From NCBI GenBank assembly GCA_018136815.1, contig CM030944.1, positions 1,240,456 to 1,304,455 on the forward strand: a stretch of 64,000 nucleotides of DNA. Reading direction: 5' to 3'. Source of the DNA: Isochrysis galbana (taxonomy: Eukaryota > Haptophyta > Isochrysidales > Isochrysidaceae). Shown in pieces: positions 1 to 10,083 of this stretch. How positions within the stretch are numbered: position 1 is the stretch's first letter; every line of letters begins with the position of its first letter. A model generated the notes under the pieces. It saw only the letters and a list, made by a program, of their open reading frames with translations. It ran no database searches and was not told the DNA's origin. A program made the position numbers and the translations under genes.

Positions 1-458
1 AAGTAGGGGTCAATGGGGGCCTCGCGCCCCCCTCTCTCCATCGCGGACACCCCCAGGGGTGGGCCCGTACAATCAACCACAGCCCCTGCCCTTTGGCAGG
101 GGCTGGGCAATCATCACACTGGCCCAGACGCCTAGTGGGCGCGGGCCGTGATTCGCACTCCCACGCCCTGCGTGGGCCTGCCCTCGAGCTGACCCCCCCC
201 CCCTTCCCTGGTCGCCAGGCAGAGAGATGCCTCTGGGCGGCTCCCATGGCCAGCGAGGCAAGCATGGGAGAGGCAGGGGGGGCCAGGGGCTGAGCCCCAG
301 CCTCCACTGCCCCCTGAGCTGCCCTTGCTGGCCCTCTGGGAGCTCCCAAAGGCCCTCTGAGAGCAGGCCGTGGCGCGCCGCATGGCGACGCGCCGCAGGG
401 AGAGGGGTGGAGGAGAATGGAGAGGGGGAGAGGGGAGGATTTGCACCCCCCCCCGATG
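1..458. other. GC-rich intergenic stretch, no gene supported
   Basis: Proline/glycine-rich ORFs occur on both strands, but they show no domain or splice structure and look like compositional artefacts. The reverse complement of about 190-400 loosely resembles 2690-2960 (shared cagctcagggggcag and neighbouring blocks), so both may be diverged copies of one dispersed repeat. Confidence 0.4.
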
Positions 459-459
459 G

Positions 460-905
460 AGTGCGGTAAGAAACGGGCCCCGTTTGCGTTAGCAAACGGG
501 CGAAGGGGGGCGGCTGGCGACAGGAGGGGGAGAAGAAGGGAGTGGCTCAAGACGTCCCTGTGGCAGGTATAGGGGGGCGCAGTCATTTATTTCTTCGAGG
601 ACTGCTCGCGGCGCGAGCTGTAAGGGCCGTTCCGCTTCTCGACGAGAGGTCCCTTCCCCCCCCCCCCGGTGCTTTTTCCCGGAGAGTCGGCCGGCGTCGA
701 CCGGTCCGCCTCAATGGGTTTTCCCTCATTTTAACTTGTGGGGAGTTAGAATGGGAGCCGGGGTCATGCGAGGGGGGAGATTTGGAGGGGTGCATAGGAG
801 TATGTATCTGTGTCAATAGCACGCGCCAAGGTGTACGGGCAGGTGCGCTGAGGGCTGTCGTGTTGGTACCGGGCTAGTGGGAGTAGTGGTACTAACGCTC
901 AGTTG
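460..905 (+). repeat. Dispersed repeat R1, copy 1
   Basis: This stretch matches the reverse complement of about 50370-50895 over most of its length. Landmarks run in the same order in both copies: gtgcggtaagaaacgggcccc, ggctcaagacg, gagctgtaagggccgtt, gggttttccctcatt, gtggggagtta and taccgggctagtgggagtag. The copies are diverged and carry small indels. No protein is recognisable in it. The class is unknown; a decayed LTR or non-autonomous element is possible. Confidence 0.7.
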
Positions 906-1537
906 TTTTATATTTTATCTTGTGCTCACCTGTGGTGGTCTCGCGGGTCAAGTCTGTCCTTGTGTGGGGACCAGGCCTTCCGGCCTTCCCCATTGGGTTA
1001 TCGACTATGCACTGTCACTATGCCACGCACGCGAAACTTTACGTAGCCATAGGGGATGGGGAGGGGGGAGGGGGAGGGGGGAGGGGGAGGGGGAGGGGGG
1101 GGAGGGGGAGGGGGAGGGGGCGGCGTTCCGTCGAATGTGAATATGGAACACACAACTAAAATTGAGCCATGGTCCGTTTACAATACTACTCGAATGTATG
1201 TAAACATAGTACTATAACACTGTAATTCAACTAAGTGTATGTTAGTTCGCCCACGGGGGGGCACGAGCCCCCCCCCTCTCCCTCTCTCCACTCATCCATG
1301 TTGCCCTTATCTTTCGCACGCTCGCGCTCGCGCCAACATCCAACATGTGAAAAAATCCATTTTTTGGCCTGGTGCTGTTGACGGCCCCAAAACATTTTTC
1401 CAACAATTGCACACACTCGCAAACAACTCCGCTTCCACTTCACGTGCCACGTAGCACTGAACACTTAACCTATTGCCTTGTGCCAATCCGTTCAGTACTA
1501 CAACTAGTACTCGTACAAAAAGAGAAATACACAAAAA
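906..1537. other. Intergenic, minisatellite plus AT-richer spacer
   Basis: Apart from the G-rich minisatellite, this region holds an AT-richer spacer and, near 1245-1290, a G-run/C-run palindrome (gggggggcacgagccccccc). That palindrome recurs near 20195-20215 and 41985-42010, so it is probably the edge of a dispersed repeat. No gene is seen. Confidence 0.5.
1053..1127 (+). repeat. G-rich minisatellite (GGGGAG-type)
   Basis: About 75 bp of repeated runs of four to seven G separated by A. The plus strand has strong G-quadruplex potential. Confidence 0.85.
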
Positions 1538-2209
1538 TCAATCATGATTCACGCGCGCACGGCCACGACCACGACCGCGACCGCGACCACGACCGCGACC
1601 ACGACCGCGACCGCGGCCGCGACTAAGTGGTGAAAGCGGAATGATCTCGTCCACCTCAGAGTTGTCTTCAAAACCATGTACAAAAAGGTGAGCGTCGCTG
1701 GCGCGATGATTGTCGCTAGAGCTTTCACACGCACCGACCTCCTCATGCTCTTCCTCCTCCTCATTATCATCATCATCATCATCCTGCTGCCGGTCGTCGA
1801 TTCGTAGCGCAGCATGAAGACGTTTGTTCGCATTGCGCAGCTGTGCGCACTCGTCCTGCAGCTCATTCACCTGCTTCTCGAGGCGGTCCTTCTCGTTGAT
1901 CTTGCCGCGCAGAATGGAGATGTCCCGGCCCATCTCCTCAATCTTCTCGTGAGCTTCCTTGAGAGCGTACGCATTGCGGCCGGCGCCTCTCTGTGGTATC
2001 TGCTCCGCAGAGCGTTTCCATGCTTCTTCAGTGCTTTTGCGCAATCTCGTCTCATTCGCCAACTGCTGACGCAAGTCCTCGCACTCTTTGCGTGCGTTTG
2101 CAAGCTCATGGGTGGAATCGTGCAGACGCGTCGTAGCGCGCTGCAAAGCGTTCCTCACCTCACTCTCCGAGAGCAGAGACATGGGCACCATGCCCTCTTC
2201 CGCCGCCAT
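1538..2209 (-). CDS. Coiled-coil protein with acidic stretch and RG-repeat tail
   Basis: A single-exon ORF of 223 residues. Residues about 10-140 are heptad-like and rich in E, K, R, Q and L, predicting a long coiled coil. An acidic run of D and E follows at about 142-155. The C-terminal tail is a run of about 12 Arg-Gly dipeptides before RARVNHD. RG tails are known in RNA-binding and nucleolar proteins, but no RNA-binding domain is visible, so a nucleic-acid role is only a guess. The RG tail is encoded by a CGCGAC/CACGAC microsatellite at about 1556-1622, so its length may vary between strains. The ATG is preceded by a short A run. The steady amino-acid pattern and strand-specific codon structure favour a real gene, but no family is recognised. 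Confidence 0.6.
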   Translation of the reverse strand: MAAEEGMVPMSLLSESEVRNALQRATTRLHDSTHELANARKECEDLRQQLANETRLRKSTEEAWKRSAEQIPQRGAGRNAYALKEAHEKIEEMGRDISILRGKINEKDRLEKQVNELQDECAQLRNANKRLHAALRIDDRQQDDDDDDNEEEEEHEEVGACESSSDNHRASDAHLFVHGFEDNSEVDEIIPLSPLSRGRGRGRGRGRGRGRGRGRGRARVNHD

Positions 2210-2353
2210 TTTTTCGCGGCGCTCGCGCGTGCGAGAACCTTATTAAATTTAAAATGCGACGCGCTGCAGACGCCGTCCCCATCCCCAGGTACAGAGGACA
2301 GAGGTATTATACTGGATGCAAACCCTAGTCCTAGTCACCCCAAGATGGTTCCA

Positions 2354-2597
2354 TAAAAAAAACCTTTTAATATTCTTACCGCACTTGCGGCGAATGGAAC
2401 CACTACCTACTACACGTAGTACGTAGCATACTTTCTACAACCCCACTCCCCCGGCCCTTCTCCCCCCGCCATCTGGCGGCTCCCCCCGTACACTACTAGG
2501 GACTAGGGGGATTGGGGTGAAGGGCAAAGATATGGTCCGGTGCCCCCCCCCCCCCCCCCCCGGTGATCTTTCCCCCCCTTCCTCCTGTGTCTCCGAG
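2354..2597 (-). repeat. SINE-like repeat, inverted copy
   Basis: Reverse-complement copy of the element at 3732-3963. It starts at an A8 run, runs through accttttaatattcttaccgc, the cgaatggaacca block and a variable poly-C tract, and ends at gtgtctccgag. No clear target duplication flanks it. A 1.1-kb spacer separates the two inverted copies. Confidence 0.75.
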
Positions 2598-3715
2598 TGG
2601 GCGGCGGCTTCAGCCCCGACTTATCCTGTAAACAGGAGCGGGACTTACCAAATTTTCGGTGGGCGGATCTCTCGCTCCGCCCGCCCACCCCCTTCTCCGC
2701 GCTCTCTCTCCCCTCTCCTGCGGCACGCGCGATGGCGCGCCTGCGGCAGGTCTCCAGCTGCCCCCTGACGACCTTGGCGACCCCTGGTGGCTCTTGGAGG
2801 TCAGCTCAGGGGGCAGAGGCAGAGGACGAGCGCTGGGGTTGGGCCCTCCTGGCCTCCCCGGCCTGCCTCTCCCTTGCTGACGCTCCAGAGCCTCTGGGGC
2901 TTTGGGGCCCCCACACTGCACCTGTCTGCCTGTCGACCAAGGGGGGGCGGGGGGCACCATCACCGCCATCACCATCACCATCACCGACGGCGTTCTTCGA
3001 CACGAGTTCATCGCAGATTTTCTCAGAGGGCTCACCCTGAGGCAGACAGAAGGGGCAGGGGAGGAAGAGGGCCCATCCCACTGCCCCCAAGGTCTCCCCC
3101 TTGGTGCAATGGGATGACTCTCGCTTGCGGTGAGGTGCGCATGCTGCAGTTCGAGGCTCGTCGAGTGCGACGAGCGAGTGCGAGTCTGGCAGGGACAGGC
3201 AAGCAGGCATGGGCAGAGGCATGGCAGTGGCACACACCTGGGTGGGAGCGTGGGAGCTCCATATCGCGCTGGCTGCCAGGAAGCAGCCAGGGCGGCAACA
3301 AAAAGTAGGATGGTCATGACAGACAGTGAGTGAGACAGTGGTAGGGGTCAGAATCTTGGACACCTGGGGCACTGGGGCACTCACGAAGATACCCCTGGGC
3401 GCACGGTGATTCTACAACACTTACATCTCGCACAAAACCCTTACATATACCCCACCGCGGGTCTTTGGATAATACTCTGAGACAAACAGGAAGGGGTGCG
3501 AGGGAACAGAGAAGGAATCAAGAATTTAGGGAATCGGCGAGTATTGCCTTAGTATGAGCCGATGAAACGTCGTGAGTGTTGATGAAGGTGAGATTCCTTA
3601 GGTGCACTAAGTCGATCTAGAGTGAGCTGAGATCCCCAAGATGAAGGCGAGGTCTAGAAGTCGATGTGCAAATGACTCGGGAACCCTAAGAACTCGATGT
3701 GCATCCACTGCAGAT
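2598..3715. other. GC-rich spacer between inverted SINE-like copies
   Basis: Several overlapping low-complexity ORFs occur here. One on the minus strand (3317-2610) begins with a signal-peptide-like stretch (MTILLFVAALAASWQ), but it then becomes P/S/R-rich without a domain, and the DNA partly resembles 190-400. A short (atcacc)n run lies near 2958-2985. I do not call a gene. Confidence 0.35.
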
Positions 3716-3731
3716 GATTATGTAGAGAAGA

Positions 3732-3963
3732 CTCGGAGACACAGGAGGAAGGGGGGGAAAGATCACCGGGGGGTGGCGCGGGCCACCGGACCATATCTAA
3801 GCCCTCCACCCCAATCCCCCTAGTAGTGTACGGGGGGAGCCGCCTGATGGCGGGGGGAGAAGGGCCGGGGAATGGGGGTGTAGAGAGTATGCTACGTGCT
3901 ACTTGTAGTGGGTAGTGGTTCCATTCGCCGCGAGTGCGGTAAGAATATTAAAAGTTTTTTTTT
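3732..3963 (+). mobile_element. SINE-like retroposon with 16-bp target-site duplication
   Basis: The 232-bp element runs from ctcggagacacagg to a T9 tract. Identical 16-mers gattatgtagagaaga lie directly on each side (3716-3731 and 3964-3979), which is the hallmark of target-primed retroposition. Near its 3' end ggttccattcg (3917-3927) resembles a pol III B box (GGTTCRANNCC), although it sits unusually far downstream. It encodes no protein. A second, inverted copy lies at 2354-2597. Confidence 0.7.
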
Positions 3964-3979
3964 GATTATGTAGAGAAGA

Positions 3980-4896
3980 GTCCAGAAGGTGGTGCACATG
4001 ATGAAAGAGACTGATGACTTGATGCTGAAAAGGAATCTGGCAGACAAAGTTACCGGTAAAGATGATTCTATCGGTAAGGACCAATGGATTGTGTTGGCAG
4101 ATGACGGCACTCTGTGATAGAGGTCCATAAGCACACTGCCTCACGCCGCACGTTTAGCGGAGATTTTTAAGAAGATTTTTTTCTAGGAGCTAGGAGCTTA
4201 GCGGACGCCTTCAAGAATCAAGAATGTTAATTTTTCCCCCTAGCTACTGCCCACAATTGCTACTGCTAGATTCTAGCGTGCCGTAGCCTTCTATTGTTTG
4301 TGTTGCGGTGCCTGCCGATTTGAGGCTGCCGGGCCTATTGTCTGTTGTCTATCGTCTACTTGCTTTTGCTATCTAGACTACGCTAGTTCTCGAGAATTTC
4401 GGTGCCGCATATGCCACGCCGGGAAGTCTTGCGTGAGTACACGAGAGTGTCCGCGACATTCATGCGTCTCGATCGGACGTGCATGGGCGCATGGAGTGTG
4501 AGATCGAGCGGGGGCGTGTCGCGGAGGCGTGTCGAGCCAGTGTCCACAAAAGAAACCCGAGGCGCACGTGCGGCGCCTCGCGGCTTGCCTGTCGCCACCT
4601 GCCATAAGGCGTTACCACGGCGCTATCCGCCGATGCGGTACAAGTCCACGGTGGCAACATGGAGCGTCGTTGGCACCACTTTTCAAGGTGGTGCGCAGAG
4701 CTGCTGGCGATAACTCGGCGATGCGTTCATGCTACCGGACTCTCCTCGAACTCGCATGCTTGATGAAGAATAACAAGGCGTCATTTGGCGCAATACGTAA
4801 CGAAAACCTCACATAGCCCTGGGCGGTGCTCGTCTTTGAAGTCCTACGTGTGGCGGGCTGTCGTCAGATGCCAAGAGCACGTTCATACCGGGTCTC
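3980..4896. other. Intergenic, no recognisable gene
   Basis: A short plus-strand open stretch from 4000 to about 4117 (reading MMKETDDLMLKRNLADK onward) could be a decayed exon, but it cannot be assigned. The rest holds only short overlapping ORFs on both strands. Confidence 0.3.
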
Positions 4897-6653
4897 TCAG
4901 GCAGCCATATTCTCGAGTCTATGCGCACGGGCAGGCAACCGGCGTTCATGGAGGATGTAGCGCGACATCTCCTCGGTGTATCTCATCACGCGAGTGCCGT
5001 GCGCGCCCTGAGGGGAGCGACGGCCAAGGCCGATGAGGGACTGTGCCTCAACGAACAGTGAGACTAAATTGCGTTGGAAGACGTTGCCGATGCCTCGCGG
5101 ATCAGAAGGCGACAAAGCCGCGTCCGCAAGGTGCTCGGCGCCCTGGCGGCCGGTTGCATCCTTTTCGAGTAGCAGGCGGAGGAGGTTCTCCAAGAGCTCG
5201 CCCTTCACAGGAGCCTATTGGAAAAGCACAAGGCGCAACGTCAGCCACCTAACGGCACATCTGTTGCACGCACATATCATGCATATAATCTGTACGCGCC
5301 ACTCTGGCCTTCAAAAGCACCCGATGTACCGTGCACATGCATAGCGACGCCGCAACAGCGTACAGCTCCCACAAGCAAAAGCCGAGTCACACCTGATGGT
5401 GGTAAGCGAGGAGCGTGAAGGCAACTAGTGCCAGCCGAGCACCCAACGGCGGCGCCTCACCCTCACGCGGCGGGTGGGCCAGAAGCGGCTGCTCGAAGCT
5501 CGGATCGGCGAGGGCCCAGGTGAGGGTTCGCCGAGCGCTCGTCATGCCCATCGGCGGCGCGGACCCCCAGTGGATGAGCCGGTGCGACCAGAAGAGGGCG
5601 TCGCCCGGGGAGGCAGGCAGCGCGCGAATGTGCTGGTGACCATAGGCAACGATCGTCCCGACGTCGACTTCCTCCCCCGCCTTGGCGGTCGCCACAGGCG
5701 CGTCGGCACTGGAGTAGTCGGGATCGGCATGCCGGGGAAGAACGTACATGCAAGATGTATCTAGGCGTGCCTCGGTGAGCGCGAGCCACACCGTGATGTA
5801 CTTTGGCATGCCGCTATCGGAGAAGCCGTCTTTCGTATCCGCACCGGCACGATCGCGATGGATCGCCCAACCGGCCTTGGACGTCTGATTCTGCGTTAGA
5901 TCAGGCGAATCACGAGGGAGACTTCAGCACTGGCGGTTCTTGTGCGGCCAACATGTGCGGTGGGGGTGCAGAGCTCCCAAGGTAGGAGACAGCGCGCACG
6001 TGCCCATGATGCACACGTCGCTGCAGTGCCTGTGCGGAGAGGCCTCGCACCGGGCCAACGTTGAAGACATAGAAATCGTGGATGTTGACAGGCGAGCCCA
6101 GCGACTGCAGACGGGAACGGCGGGGCGAGCGATGGAAGTGAGCCAGCGGGCAAAGAGGTGGGCAGGGGCGAGGGCCCCGTACCGGTGCAATAGCCTTCGT
6201 TACAGCCTCAGCAACGGCCCACGCGGTCTCGGAGACGAGGATGAACTGTGGTGGTAGGCCAAGCGCTGCGAGCTCGTCGACAAGCGCGGCAAGCTCTCCC
6301 ACCTGGCGTAGCCCCACACTGTCTGGCTTGGCGCTCCACTCTGTGATGCCGATTCTCGCGTAGCCTTCATTCACCATGCTGGCGGAGAGATTCTCTCTGG
6401 CTTCAGCAGGCATAGTGGAGCAGGCAGTAGCCGGTGCTATCATGCGCTTCCAGAACGTCGGATCGCTTAGCTGGAGCGGCGGCTGCGCAGCAGAAGGAGA
6501 GGAGAGAGGTGAAGGAGGGGAGAGAACTGGCGGCCGCTCAGCGACTCCCACGCTCATCCGAGGGTTGTGCGTCGAGGCGCGCGGCGAGAGGGGGAAGGCG
6601 CTGGCGGCCGAGAGAGCGAGTAACACCAACACACTCCGCTCCGCCGCTCTCAT
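4897..6653 (-). CDS. Phytanoyl-CoA dioxygenase (PhyH)-like protein, probably plastid-targeted; 4 exons
   Basis: The inferred CDS is the join of 6653-6183, 6104-6051, 5890-5393 and 5214-4897 on the minus strand. It gives about 446 residues in one frame across three GT-AG introns of 78, 160 and 178 bp. The N-terminus (MRAAERSVLVLLALSAASAF) is a signal peptide followed by the ASAF motif of secondary-plastid presequences, then a S/P-rich transit-like region. The catalytic part in exon 3 has GWAIHRDRAG (the HxD iron ligands), MPKYITVWLALTEA, CMYVLPRHADPDY and PGDALFWSHRLIHWGS (distal His), in the order typical of PhyH-family Fe(II)/2-oxoglutarate dioxygenases. Exon 4 (APVKGELLENLLRLLLEKD) matches the usual C-terminal helix. 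The substrate cannot be read from sequence, because algal PhyH paralogues are numerous and diverse. The second intron acceptor could alternatively lie 6 bp further downstream (ending at the next cag). Confidence 0.82.
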
Positions 6654-6976
6654 GGCTCTCTACTAGGGAGAGAGGGGGAAGAGGGGAAGGGGGGGGCAAA
6701 GGGGTTGGGAGGGGGGAAGTGTCCACGCGTGAGAAAAAATCGGACCCAACTGAATCTCCCCAGTTGGGGAAAGGAGATGCCTGGGTTACGTAAGTGATGG
6801 CAGGTTGAAAGGGGCGGGAGCTTGGGACGAGCACACCACCGGACGGAGAGAGCCGGAAAGCAGAGATCGGTCATCGAGGTCGGCGAGAACCAATAGAAGC
6901 GCCTGTTTACGTTATCATTTTGTGGTGTGATCACCTTGGATGCAGAGAGGAGGAGGAGGAGGAGGAGGAGGAGGAG

Positions 6977-7056
<80 letters not shown>

Positions 7057-7561
7057 GTGGCCGAGGAGAGGAAAGATGAGAGGCCCCGCTGGGAGCGCGA
7101 GAGGGGTGCGAGAAAGGGGAGGTGAAGGTGGAGACAAACTGTATAGGAGACCTTTTCAGAGAGATGATAGTATCCTTGGCGGTGGGAAGAGAGAGACGAC
7201 TGACTGCCTCTGCGGCGCTGCTGCCGCGAGGGAAGAGAGGGAGAGGAGGCTTCTGGACTCGTCCTCGGTCGCGCGCGCCCGAGTCGTTCTTTTGTAAATT
7301 TGTAACACGAACACGGGCGTGCTCGTTCTAAAGTCTAAAAGGTTGTATTGTAGCCTGCGGGTCAGGTGTCAGGTGGCCCCCTATCCCCTATCTCTTCAAC
7401 TCTTCAACGGCAACGGCGGCTTGAAGCACCTTAGAGGGTGCATCGCGACAGTTGAGTGCTAGGTGTCGTATTCTAGCCTCCGGACTAGCCTAAGGTTTAA
7501 GGCCGCCTACCTCCATCGCTTCGTCGTCGTCGTCGCTTCTCGGCTCTTGGCTCTTGGAGCT
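6654..7561. other. Intergenic with microsatellites
   Basis: Upstream flank of the dioxygenase gene. It contains a (GGA)n tract at about 6947-6977 and a (GA)n tract at 6978-7051. Low-complexity R/E and S/L ORFs across these tracts are not genes. Nothing else is recognised. Confidence 0.6.
6947..7051 (+). repeat. (GGA)n then (GA)n microsatellite
   Basis: About 30 bp of GGA repeats followed by about 37 GA dinucleotides, uninterrupted. Confidence 0.95.
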
Positions 7562-8275
7562 TGTCAGAGCAAGGCTGATCTCACTCTTGGAGATTACCTG
7601 CGATGGCGCGCCGCCAGCTAGCGCGGAACGCGGTTCTTGCGGGGAGCTCATGTGTCGCATCCAGAGTATTTTATATTTATATACTCTATGCGGATGCGGT
7701 GTCTCCACCATGCGTCGTGTGAGAAAAATTGAGTGAGTTTTGTTTTTACCAATGAGTTGTCTCGAAGCTCCGCCGCATTGCACGCCGAATTTGTTCGTTT
7801 GTCCTTATTTGTTTCGTTGGTTTGATTGTGCGATGTTGCGTTAGTTTTCGGAGTTTTCTTGTTGGTGACGAGTGAGTGATGGGGTGGTGTCTCGTGGGCC
7901 CCTCGTCGTGATGTAGCGCGCCCTTTCCCCCCCTCTCTCAAGACTTCTCTTCACTCCATGCCCTAGCTTGCCCCATTGAGACTTGACACGATCAAGCACC
8001 CGCTTGATTCGATATCATGGAGCTTTCCTCGGGACCCATGTTGGAAGTGACTACGGGTAGTGCGAACGACGCACGGGGGAGGGCGCGGAAGTGCGAAAGG
8101 AGGCTTGTGGCTTTTGGGGGCTTGTGGCAGCTGGCAGGCGACTGGGGGTGGCTCAGGCGCGTGCTTGACTTGTATTATTTACTCGTTGACTCGTCGGGGT
8201 GTAGACTCGGAAACTCGGGGGGACTCGCTTGGGAACACGGACACGGAGGGACTCGACGAAATTGCTACAAACACA
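7562..8275 (-). mobile_element. Gypsy LTR fragment (minus orientation), split by a MITE
   Basis: The sequence tgtcagagcaaggctgatctc...gggagctcatg (7562-7652) and ...tggagctttcctcgggac...gacgaaattgctacaaa (8018-8275) aligns with 50934-51260, the inner end of the intact gypsy LTR on the right of the window. The uninterrupted copy there shows the empty site of the insert at 7653-8014. The rest of this LTR is missing. Confidence 0.8.
7653..8014 (+). mobile_element. MITE-like element M1, copy 1, 5-bp TSD (TCATG)
   Basis: A 362-bp insert flanked by TCATG at 7648-7652 and 8015-8019; the LTR copy near 51020 has a single TCATG and no insert. The ends are imperfect inverted repeats: TGTCGCATCCAG at the left against TATCGAATCAAG read from the right, 9 of 12 matching. 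Just inside the left end is a palindrome (gcatccagagta...tactctatgcggatgc). It has no coding capacity. A full second copy lies at 30681-31057 and a 5' fragment at 20750-20870. Confidence 0.8.
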
Positions 8276-8688
8276 AAACACAAAACACTTTCTTGAGCGT
8301 TAGTTAGTACCTCTACTCTCACTAGATAGACTTGCACTAACACAAACACGCCAAGCCACGACACACGACATACATGACCGCACCAAGTGTGTAGTGTGTG
8401 CAAGCGACAAGCGCATCCCGGGCCACGCTAACCGCTAACAAACTCCAATACCTCTACTCCGGTAGGGCTGCCTAACGTTTACTTTAGGGCCCAACGTTCA
8501 GTTAGCGTTCGACTAAAAACTCAAACATTGTTCATGTTCACTTGTGTTCAAGGCCAATCCTCAACGTTGTTCTTGTTCAGTGGTTCTCCTCACCTGTTCC
8601 TGTTGTTCAGGCGGAGGCTCTTCGGCGGCTCGGCGGCGTATGCACGTATATACATATACGTTTATACGTATGCTACATACATATCTCC

Positions 8689-8733
8689 TAACCCTAACCA
8701 CCCCTAAGTAATTAGGGTTAGGGTTAGGGGGTG
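8689..8733. repeat. Telomere-like inverted repeat inside the hAT element
   Basis: cctaaccctaaccacccctaa, a 3-nt spacer and ttagggttagggttaggggg form a near-perfect hairpin built of TTAGGG-type units. It lies internal to the transposon, so it is not a chromosome end. Confidence 0.75.
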
Positions 8734-8872
8734 GGGGCAACCCAAGAAGCAACCCAAAAAGTAGGTTAGAGGTTAGAGGAGAGTTCTAATTAATAGTCGG
8801 AAAGGTGTGTGAACCTTTTCAGTAAAAGGTGTGAACATTCTCTTTTTGTAGAGAGGTGACGCGCGCGACGAC

Positions 8873-9418
8873 ATGGCTCCCCGTGCAGGCAAGGCACCCG
8901 CCTCCGAGACTGACGGCCACCAAGGTCGCGTTGACGACAGAGGCTGCGAGTGGCAGGCCGTAGCCCTCACGGGTAGTCGTGCCATTCGAGGCCGGCTTCA
9001 GAGTGGCGCCCCAAATTACGTGTACGAGGTGTCGTGGAAGCCCCATGCGGGCAAAACATTCAACCCCACCTACGAGCCCGCCGACAACTTGGTGGGTTGG
9101 GAGGCCGAGATGAAGCACGTCGACGACGAGTATGAGCGCCGCGCTGCGCTACCACCGGTGAACTTCCTCCACGAGAAGCGGAAGCGGCTGGAGGAGGAGG
9201 CGCGGAAGAAGGCGGACGAGATACAGAAGAAGAAAGAACGCCTTGAGCGGATGCAGGCTCGACGTGCGCGGCGCGGCGAGGCATTTGAGGCTGGCGGCGA
9301 GGTAAGCTCAGACGAGGAAGAGGAAAGCGATGAGGATGACCTTGATGACAACCGTCAGCGGGAGCTAGAGAGGAACCTTGCTGACGACCAGCTCGCATCA
9401 GAGCTGAAGCGTCTCTGA
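8873..9418 (+). CDS. Chromo-domain-like plus coiled-coil ORF within hAT element
   Basis: A 181-residue ORF. Residues about 26-75 (GCEWQAVALTGSRAI...YVYEVSWKP...FNPTYEPADNLVGWE) resemble a chromodomain: an aromatic start, a V-x-W-K core and a late YEPADNL where canonical domains have WEPxxNL. Residues about 100-140 are a K/E/R-rich coiled coil, followed by an acidic SSDEEEESDEDD segment. In this element it may have been an N-terminal exon of the transposase or a passenger. ATG at 8873 is the first in frame. Chromo-like modules in transposons are thought to guide insertion; that role here is inference. Confidence 0.5.
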   Translation: MAPRAGKAPASETDGHQGRVDDRGCEWQAVALTGSRAIRGRLQSGAPNYVYEVSWKPHAGKTFNPTYEPADNLVGWEAEMKHVDDEYERRAALPPVNFLHEKRKRLEEEARKKADEIQKKKERLERMQARRARRGEAFEAGGEVSSDEEEESDEDDLDDNRQRELERNLADDQLASELKRL

Positions 9419-10083
9419 CGGATCCGAGGTTACCACTGCCTCAGATGGGAACAGAGGGGACGGAAGGGAAGCGGCGGGAGGCGCGGCGGAAGTTGGGGGG
9501 TGGCCAATGACGGGCTGGACCACCTCCTCCACAGAGGAAGGCGGGAGGACGGGCTTGGGCGAGGGCGAGCGCGACGACGGGACGGACATGGCTGGGCGGG
9601 TCGGGATGGATAGGCTGAGGCTGAGGGACTGGTGAGGTTTGGTATTGAGGTAGTGTTGAGAACGAGGGACGAGAACGGGAACGGGAACGAGAAAGAGAGC
9701 GACGGACGAAGAACGACAGACGACAGACGTCCAGAGTCCGATGGACCGACGAGATGACACTACACTCACGTCAACACTCTCCACACTAACGCATCCTTAT
9801 CACGGAACGCACAGGAACCTGCTGACAGACCGAACAAGGAAGAGAATGCCGACAAGAGAGCGACGGGGCGACGGACGATCCGACGGGGCGACAGTTACGC
9901 ACAGGAATAAGGAGGGAATCTTTCGAAGACCCTTAAGTGAGTTAATGAAGACCGAAGTAAAACAGCGCCACGATATAACCCAACGGCTAACACCTGAGGG
10001 GGAATCAGGGTCACACAAGGCGGCGGTTCCTTGCACCGCCGGGTGCAAATGCACCACTGCTGCCCCACCTGAAGCGGCGCAAG

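Noticed and set aside
2610..3317. Minus-strand ORF starting with a signal-peptide-like stretch
   Set aside because: The remainder is P/S/R low complexity with no exon structure, and the DNA partly resembles another non-coding stretch at 190-400.
8689..8733. Possible chromosome end because of TTAGGG units
   Set aside because: Units are inverted, short and internal to a hAT element flanked by an exact target duplication.
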